From NCBI GenBank assembly GCA_028282025.1, contig JANQIT010000026.1, positions 1 through 48,787 on the forward strand: a stretch of 48,787 nt of DNA, read 5' to 3'. The position numbers and the translations under genes are program-made. The DNA is from Hwanghaeella sp. GTDB taxonomy: Bacteria; Pseudomonadota; Alphaproteobacteria; UBA8366; Aestuariispiraceae. Position 1 is the stretch's first letter. Each line of letters starts with the position of its first letter. The notes below the pieces were generated by a model, which was not told the DNA's origin, ran no database searches, and was given only the letters and a program-made list of their open reading frames with translations. Shown here piece by piece: positions 43,876 to 48,787 of the stretch.

Positions 43876-45276
43876 ATGACCCGAACCAACGCCCTGAATC
43901 CGCTCGACACCATTGCAGGCCTGAACGAAGCCTATCGGACCGGGGCGACCACTCCCAGCGAAACGGTGGCCCGCTATCTTGACCGGATCGACCGCCTGGA
44001 CCTGGCCGTAGGCGCATTTCAGGACGTCTGGCGCGACAGCGCGATGCAAGCGGCGGAAGCCGCCGACCGGGCCATCGCCGCCGGATACCGGACCGGCCCC
44101 TTTCACGGCATTCCCTTCGCCCTGAAGGATATCTTCCATGTCGAAGGCACGGTCACGACCTGTGGGTCGAAAGCCATGGCGGACCACGTCTCAAAACAGA
44201 CGGGAACGGTGGTGAAGCGCCTGATCGCCGCGGGCGGCATCATCCTGGGAAAAACCAAGACGGTGGAATGCGCCTTCGGGGCCTGGGGCACGAACCAGAA
44301 AATGGGCACCCCGATGAATCCGTGGGACATGGATACGCCGCGCATTCCGGGCGGCTCTTCCTCCGGCTCGGCAACGGCGGTGGCGGCGGGCATGGCCCCC
44401 TGCGGCATCGGCAGCGATACCGGCGGGTCGGTTCGGCTGCCGGCAGCGCTGTGCGGCATTGTGGGGTTGAAGCTCACCCAGGGGATCCTGCCGCTCGACG
44501 GCATCATGTCCCTGTCGCACACGCTGGACACACCCGGGCCGATCGTTCAAAGCGTTCTGGATTCCCTTATCCTGTTCGACGTCATGGATGGGCGCGAGGG
44601 GTGGCGCATTGACGAGGATATGGCGGCAGGCCAAGGTCTTTACGGTATGCTGAATTCCGGCGCCGCGGGGTTGAAGATCGGCTTGCTGTCCGACGAAGAA
44701 CGGGCCGTCTGCACCCCGGACGTCCTGGCGGCCTATGACGCCGCGGTGGAAACCCTCAGGAGTCTCGGCGCGGATTGCAGCACCTTCACCGCACCTTTCG
44801 GATACGGCGATCTGGCCGACCTGAACGGCGCGATTACCGCTGTTGAGGGTTTCACGCATCACGGGCATCTCTATGACGATCCCACCGCCCCGATGGACGA
44901 AGATGTGCGGGCGCGGATGTTGAAGGGCAAGCCGATTCCCGGGTCGGACTATGTGCGCTGCCTGCTGGACCGGCAGGACAGGATCGCTGAATTTCTGGAG
45001 GCGATGAAGGGTTACGACGCGCTTCTGACCCCGGCGACCATGACGCCTCCGATTCCGGTGGCCGACGTCGACCAGACCTCGACCCCCGCCTATTTCTCCA
45101 GGCCCTTCAACTTCCTGGAAATGTGCGGCATCGCGCTTCCCGTCCAGTTGAACCAGGATGGCCTTCCCATCGCCGTCCAGGTCGCCGCGCGCCCGAATGA
45201 CGAAGCGATGGCGGTGCGGGTCGCCGCGGCGCTGGAAGGCGCGCTGCCGCCGCTCGGACGGCCGGACCTTGGCTGA
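43876..45276 (+). CDS. Amidase-signature family hydrolase
   Basis: A 466-residue enzyme with the catalytic triad of the amidase-signature family: Lys84 (FALKDIF), Ser161 (GGSSSGSA) and the nucleophile Ser185 (GSDTGGSVR). It hydrolyses amide bonds. No signal peptide is present, so it acts in the cytosol, and its place 22 bp after the ABC ATPase suggests it works on the imported substrate. GatA is unlikely because gatB and gatC are absent and the gene belongs to a transporter cluster. Confidence 0.92.
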   Translation: MTRTNALNPLDTIAGLNEAYRTGATTPSETVARYLDRIDRLDLAVGAFQDVWRDSAMQAAEAADRAIAAGYRTGPFHGIPFALKDIFHVEGTVTTCGSKAMADHVSKQTGTVVKRLIAAGGIILGKTKTVECAFGAWGTNQKMGTPMNPWDMDTPRIPGGSSSGSATAVAAGMAPCGIGSDTGGSVRLPAALCGIVGLKLTQGILPLDGIMSLSHTLDTPGPIVQSVLDSLILFDVMDGREGWRIDEDMAAGQGLYGMLNSGAAGLKIGLLSDEERAVCTPDVLAAYDAAVETLRSLGADCSTFTAPFGYGDLADLNGAITAVEGFTHHGHLYDDPTAPMDEDVRARMLKGKPIPGSDYVRCLLDRQDRIAEFLEAMKGYDALLTPATMTPPIPVADVDQTSTPAYFSRPFNFLEMCGIALPVQLNQDGLPIAVQVAARPNDEAMAVRVAAALEGALPPLGRPDLG

Positions 45277-45353
45277 GAAAGGTTGAAAAGCGCGGCGGGC
45301 GATGTCCGGATTGAGGCGCTCCGCCGCCGAAGACCCGCATTTTTCCGCGATCA

Positions 45354-45367
45354 GGTATGATCATACC
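45354..45367. promoter_or_regulatory. Perfect palindrome GGTATGATCATACC
   Basis: All 14 bases form a perfect inverted repeat, 78 bp after the amidase stop and 100 bp before the small membrane-protein gene. It has no loop, favouring a protein-binding site over a terminator. Confidence 0.5.
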
Positions 45368-45466
45368 GCATTGCGATTGGCTTTGACTCCGAAAGCCGGC
45401 GATCCTATACCCCGCCGCAAGCGTACCGGCGTCCGCTTTGACGCCTTTGCGTGGGGGACAACCACC

Positions 45467-45676
45467 ATGACTTACAGTGATTTACCCGGCCGTCTCGCGG
45501 CCCGGACCAGCACGCGTATCTCCGTTGTGGCTTTTCTGACCGTCCTCGCGGTCACCCTTGAACTGCACGCTCTTGAAGTCCTGACAGTCCAGGACGTCGC
45601 CGCCGTCACCGGCATCGGCCTGTTGGCCTCGGCCACGCTTTGCATGGTCGGCCGTATGGTGCGCCGCCGGATTTAG
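45467..45676 (+). CDS. Small two-helix membrane protein
   Basis: A 69-residue hypothetical protein. Residues about 19-36 and 41-62 are hydrophobic (ISVVAFLTVLAVTLELHAL and VAAVTGIGLLASATLCMVG), and it ends in a basic VRRRI. The ATG follows GTGGGGGA at about 8 bp. The frame is open upstream but with no better start. Two hairpins follow, so it is probably a single-gene transcript. No family recognised. Confidence 0.6.
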   Translation: MTYSDLPGRLAARTSTRISVVAFLTVLAVTLELHALEVLTVQDVAAVTGIGLLASATLCMVGRMVRRRI

Positions 45677-45682
45677 GACAGC

Positions 45683-45704
45683 TTGCGCCGATCGACCGGC
45701 GCAA
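45683..45704. repeat. Hairpin TTGCGCCG-N6-CGGCGCAA
   Basis: A perfect 8-bp stem just after the small membrane-protein gene and before the main terminator. It lacks a T tract. Confidence 0.6.
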
Positions 45705-45708
45705 TGAA

Positions 45709-45749
45709 AGAGCCCCGGCATTGCCTGAATGCCGGGGCTCTGTCGTTTT
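45709..45749. terminator. Bidirectional terminator
   Basis: A perfect 14-bp stem (45709-45722 with 45728-45741, loop GCCTG) is followed by GTCGTTTT on the plus strand and by TTTCATT on the minus strand. It separates the small membrane-protein gene from the convergent FAD enzyme gene. Confidence 0.9.
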
Positions 45750-45765
45750 CGCAATAAGCGGTGAG

Positions 45766-48180
45766 TTACACCCGCATCGCCGAACCCTGCGGATCGTAGG
45801 GCGAGCTTTCGATCACGCGCGCACCGCGCTCGACGCCGACGATGTGGGCGGAAAGCTCCGTTCCCGGCTCCATCATGTCCGGCGACACCAGCGCCATGGC
45901 GAGGCTTTTACCGACCGTGTGGCCATATCCGCCCGACGTGATGAAGCCGACACGCTTGCCATCGCGCCAGACCGGCTCGTAACCGGACCCATCGGCACTT
46001 TCGGCATCGATCTCCAAAGTCACCAGCCGCTGCGGAGCGGAGTTCTGTTCCTTTTCCTTCAAGGCGGCGTCGCGGCCGATGAACTCGCCCTTGTCGAAGG
46101 CGACCCAGCGGTCCATGCCGGTCATGCCGGGCGTGCGGTCCTGCATGAATTCCGCGTTCCAGATCCCGAAGCTCTTCTCCAGGCGCAGCGAGTTCATGGC
46201 GTAGAACCCGTATTCGCGCATGCCGTGCTCCGCCCCCGCTTCCAACAGCATTTCACGGAGCGCGATATGTTCCAGCGCAGTGCAGTTGATTTCGTAGCCG
46301 AGTTCCCCGGCGACCGAGAGACGCGCGACCTTGGCCCGGATGAGGCCGACATCGACGGTCTGGCACCCGAAGATCGGGAACGCCTTGCTGCTGACATCCT
46401 GGTGCGTCAGGCTTTCCAACACCTTCCGGGAATTCGGGCCGGACAGCGAGAAGCCGCAAGTCATATCAGAGATATCGCGCACCTGGACATCGCCTTCCGC
46501 ATGGTCCTGGAACCAGCGCATATGCCATTGCCGCAGATAGTAGGATCCCATGATCCACCAACTGCCGTCGCCCCAGTTGAAGACGGTCAGATCCCCTTTC
46601 AACTTGCCTTGCGGGGACAGCATGGGCGCCAGCTTGGCGCGGCCCGGCTTCGGCAGTTTGCAGGCCATCATCTTGTCCAGCCACGCTTCCGCATCCGGGC
46701 CGGTCACCTCGTAACGGGAAAAGCCCGTGATATCCAGAAGGCCGACCTTCTCCCGCACCGCCTTGCATTCCTCGGCCACGATCTCAAAGGCGTTCGACCG
46801 GTTCAGCGTGGGGTTTTCCTCGTACCCCGGCGGGCCGAAGACCAGGGGAACTTCCAGGCCCCAGCTATTGCCCCATTTGCAGCCCGCCGCCGTCATACCG
46901 TCATGGGCCGGGGCCTTCTTCAGCGGGCGGCCCGCCGGAAGCTGCTCATTGGGATAGGTCATCACAAAACGCCGGGAATAGAACTGACCCGTCGTCTGTT
47001 TGATGTATTCGCGGTTAGAGGTGAAGTCGCCGTAACGGGCGATATCCATCGACCAGGCGTCCGCCTCCGGCTCGCCATGAATCATCCATTCAGCCAAGGT
47101 CTTGCCGACTCCACCGCCTTGCAGGAAGCCCGCCATCACGCCACAGGCCAGCCAATGGTTCCGCACGCCCGGCGTCGGGCCGACCAGCGGGTTGCCGTCC
47201 GGCGAGAAGGTGAAAGCGCCATTGACCCAGCGTTTCACGCCCACTTCCTGAAGACAGGGATAACGCCGGAACCCCAGTTCCAGTTCCTTTTCGATCCGGT
47301 CGAAATCTTCCTGGATCAGTTCGAACCCATAATCCCAGGGCGCGCCGTCCATGTTCCAATGCTTGTGGTCGATCTCGTAGATCCCCAGCAATACCCCCTT
47401 CTGGTCCTGACGCAGATAGGTGAAACCTTCCAGATCCACCGTCATCGGCACTTCAAAGTCGAGCGCCGCGACTTCCGGGATGTCGTCGGTGATCAGGTAA
47501 TGGTGCTCCAGCGGCGACAACGGCAGATCCAGCCCCACCATACGGCCGACCTGCTTGGCCCACAGGCCCGCGGCGTTGACGATGTGTTCGGCATGCACGG
47601 TGCCCTTTTCAGTCACCACGTCCCAGGTTCCGTCCGGGCGCTGGTTCAACTCCTCGACCTTGTTATGCTCTATCACGTCCGCGCCGTGCACCTTGGCGGC
47701 CTTGGCATAGGCGTGCACGGTGCCGGTGGTGTCCAGATAACCCTCCCGGTCGGCCCACAGTCCGCCGATCACGCCGGTCGTGTCCATGATCGGGCACTTT
47801 TCCTTAACCTCGTCCGGCGTCATCAGATAGCAGTCTTCGATGCCGATGGTCTGGAAGATGCGATAGGCGGATTTCAGCCATTCCCAGCGGTTCGGGTCGG
47901 CGGCGATGGTGATGCCGCCCGTCATATGGATGCCCGCATCCTGGCCGGAGACCTGCTGGATTTCCTCGAACAGGTCGATGGTATAGGCCTGCAGCGCCGC
48001 CATGTTCGGATCGGCGTTCAGCGCATGAAAGCCACCCGCCGCGTGCCAGGACGACCCGGCGGTCAGCACCGACCGTTCGATCAGCGCAACATCCGTCCAA
48101 CCGAACTTCGCCAGGTGATACAGGACCGACGCCCCCACAACACCACCGCCGATGACAACGACACGATACCGATCTTTCAT
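45766..48180 (-). CDS. Dimethylglycine/sarcosine dehydrogenase-like FAD enzyme with GcvT domain
   Basis: An 804-residue enzyme. The N-terminal FAD fold shows VVVIGGGVVGASVLYHLAKF; His46 in GSSWHAAGG matches the His that carries covalent FAD in dimethylglycine dehydrogenase. From about residue 420 the sequence is GcvT-like: EECKAVREKVGLLDITGFSR, GYEINCTALEHIALREM and a C-terminal GYGHTVGKSLAMA. Such enzymes demethylate N-methyl glycines and pass the carbon to tetrahydrofolate, in betaine breakdown. The exact substrate is unknown. The ATG is preceded by GGGAG. A TetR-type regulator diverges from it over a palindrome. Confidence 0.9.
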   Translation of the reverse strand: MKDRYRVVVIGGGVVGASVLYHLAKFGWTDVALIERSVLTAGSSWHAAGGFHALNADPNMAALQAYTIDLFEEIQQVSGQDAGIHMTGGITIAADPNRWEWLKSAYRIFQTIGIEDCYLMTPDEVKEKCPIMDTTGVIGGLWADREGYLDTTGTVHAYAKAAKVHGADVIEHNKVEELNQRPDGTWDVVTEKGTVHAEHIVNAAGLWAKQVGRMVGLDLPLSPLEHHYLITDDIPEVAALDFEVPMTVDLEGFTYLRQDQKGVLLGIYEIDHKHWNMDGAPWDYGFELIQEDFDRIEKELELGFRRYPCLQEVGVKRWVNGAFTFSPDGNPLVGPTPGVRNHWLACGVMAGFLQGGGVGKTLAEWMIHGEPEADAWSMDIARYGDFTSNREYIKQTTGQFYSRRFVMTYPNEQLPAGRPLKKAPAHDGMTAAGCKWGNSWGLEVPLVFGPPGYEENPTLNRSNAFEIVAEECKAVREKVGLLDITGFSRYEVTGPDAEAWLDKMMACKLPKPGRAKLAPMLSPQGKLKGDLTVFNWGDGSWWIMGSYYLRQWHMRWFQDHAEGDVQVRDISDMTCGFSLSGPNSRKVLESLTHQDVSSKAFPIFGCQTVDVGLIRAKVARLSVAGELGYEINCTALEHIALREMLLEAGAEHGMREYGFYAMNSLRLEKSFGIWNAEFMQDRTPGMTGMDRWVAFDKGEFIGRDAALKEKEQNSAPQRLVTLEIDAESADGSGYEPVWRDGKRVGFITSGGYGHTVGKSLAMALVSPDMMEPGTELSAHIVGVERGARVIESSPYDPQGSAMRV

Positions 48181-48243
48181 GGTTCCACTCCCGGTGCGGC
48201 AAATTTTCCTCGTCGAAACTCTAACTCCGTATTTTTTTCATTG

Positions 48244-48263
48244 TCTAGACACAAGTGTCCAGA
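48244..48263. promoter_or_regulatory. 20-bp inverted repeat, likely TetR operator
   Basis: TCTAGACAC-AA-GTGTCCAGA matches 8 of 9 bases between arms. It lies between the FAD enzyme start (48180) and the TetR gene start (48297), the standard site for autoregulating TetR proteins. Confidence 0.7.
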
Positions 48264-48296
48264 TTAGGTGTTGGAAGGGAATTTTTGCGAGGAAGA

Positions 48297-48787
48297 ATGG
48301 ATACGGCCGCCGCACCGCTGGAAGACGGGCAACGAACCTCGCGCCAGGATTGGATCGATCTGGCGCGCCGGACGTTGATCGACGGCGGCGTGGAGAAAAT
48401 TAAAGTACTGACGCTGGCCAAGGGTCTCGGCGTTTCCCGTTCCAGCTTCTATTGGTTCTTCAAGGACCGGCAGGACCTGCTCGACCAGTTGCTCGACCAT
48501 TGGGAACAGACCAATACGACGGCCATCGTCGCGCACGCGGCGCGCCCCGCCAAAACGATCGCCGAAGCTATTCTCAACATTTTCGAATGCTGGATCGATG
48601 AACGCCTCTACAGCCCGCGTCTGGATTTTGCGATCCGCGATTGGGCGCGCCGGGACGCCTCGGTCCGCACTCGGCTGGACACGGCGGAAGCCACCCGCGT
48701 CGATGCGCTGGCGGCGATGTATGAACGCCACGGCTTCAGCGCCCGCGACGCGTCAATCCAGGCCAAGACCTGCATGAAATACAAGGT
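48297..48787 (+). CDS. TetR-family transcriptional regulator, 3' end missing
   Basis: The gene runs off the right edge, leaving about 163 codons. It begins MDTAAAPLEDGQRTS. The helix-turn-helix is at about residues 36-60 (VLTLAKGLGVSRSSFYWFFK), followed by a helical ligand domain (ILNIFECWIDERLYSPRLDF). The ATG at 48297 has GAGGAAG just upstream. Divergent from the FAD enzyme gene over a palindrome, it probably represses or tunes that gene in response to a substrate. Confidence 0.88.
   Translation, partial: MDTAAAPLEDGQRTSRQDWIDLARRTLIDGGVEKIKVLTLAKGLGVSRSSFYWFFKDRQDLLDQLLDHWEQTNTTAIVAHAARPAKTIAEAILNIFECWIDERLYSPRLDFAIRDWARRDASVRTRLDTAEATRVDALAAMYERHGFSARDASIQAKTCMKYK

Noticed and set aside
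45640-48267. An 875-codon open frame on the plus strand
   Set aside because: It is antisense to the dimethylglycine dehydrogenase-like gene, has no recognisable motif and has the His/Arg-rich composition typical of a GC-rich shadow frame.

Overview
The window looks like a chromosomal segment of a GC-rich alphaproteobacterium, probably Rhodospirillales-like. The evidence is a GapR (DUF2312) protein, a family essentially confined to Alphaproteobacteria; a proton-translocating transhydrogenase with its alpha subunit split in two, as in Rhodospirillum; a TAXI-type TRAP transporter with fused membrane subunits; and DUF1244 and GcvT-type demethylating FAD enzymes. Genus cannot be told from this. 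I saw no tRNA, rRNA, CRISPR array, transposase or phage gene.

Layout. 1-1458: trmJ (cut by the left edge) diverges from mtnP. 1524-4457: a large lower-GC gene for a NACHT-type NTPase with a C-terminal pentapeptide-repeat domain, the clearest accessory gene. 4574-7000: VOC, DUF3179 and DUF1244 proteins. 7000-10240: a TAXI-TRAP transporter. 10398-12184: hemN, with an FNR/FixK-type box, diverges from gapR. 12411-15518: a secreted cupredoxin-like protein followed by a membrane GGDEF-EAL protein. 15579-19124: fused indolepyruvate ferredoxin oxidoreductase. 19431-25002: nucleotide-sugar epimerase, acyl-CoA ligase, M3 oligopeptidase and alpha/beta hydrolase. 25408-29458: an ABC1/UbiB-type kinase with a second FNR-like box, a membrane protein that overlaps it tail to tail, a DUF302 protein, and an Hpt plus REC-GGDEF signalling pair.

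29764-32937: pntAA-pntAB-pntB, with an unusual lysine/alanine-rich tail on PntAA, closed by a terminator. 32972-34852: a LysR regulator diverging from two tandem Rid-family genes. 34853-35692: an AT-rich stretch and a small secreted protein. 35986-38388: two DUF1538 membrane proteins, a PII-like protein and a two-CBS-domain protein, mostly translationally coupled. 38716-45276: a peptide/opine-type ABC importer (binding protein, two permeases, one double ATPase) ending in an amidase. 45467-45676: a very small membrane protein. 45766-48180: a dimethylglycine/sarcosine dehydrogenase-like enzyme, diverging across a 20-bp inverted repeat from a TetR-type regulator cut by the right edge.

Main themes are uptake and catabolism of organic nitrogen and acids (TRAP, ABC plus amidase, demethylating FAD enzyme, indolepyruvate oxidoreductase, Rid proteins), redox balance and oxygen response (hemN, pnt, FNR-like sites) and c-di-GMP signalling. 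The two parts most likely to hold undescribed biology are the DUF1538/PII-like/CBS operon, which looks like a membrane carrier with two soluble ligand sensors, and the lone NACHT-pentapeptide NTPase, which resembles NLR-like defence ATPases.
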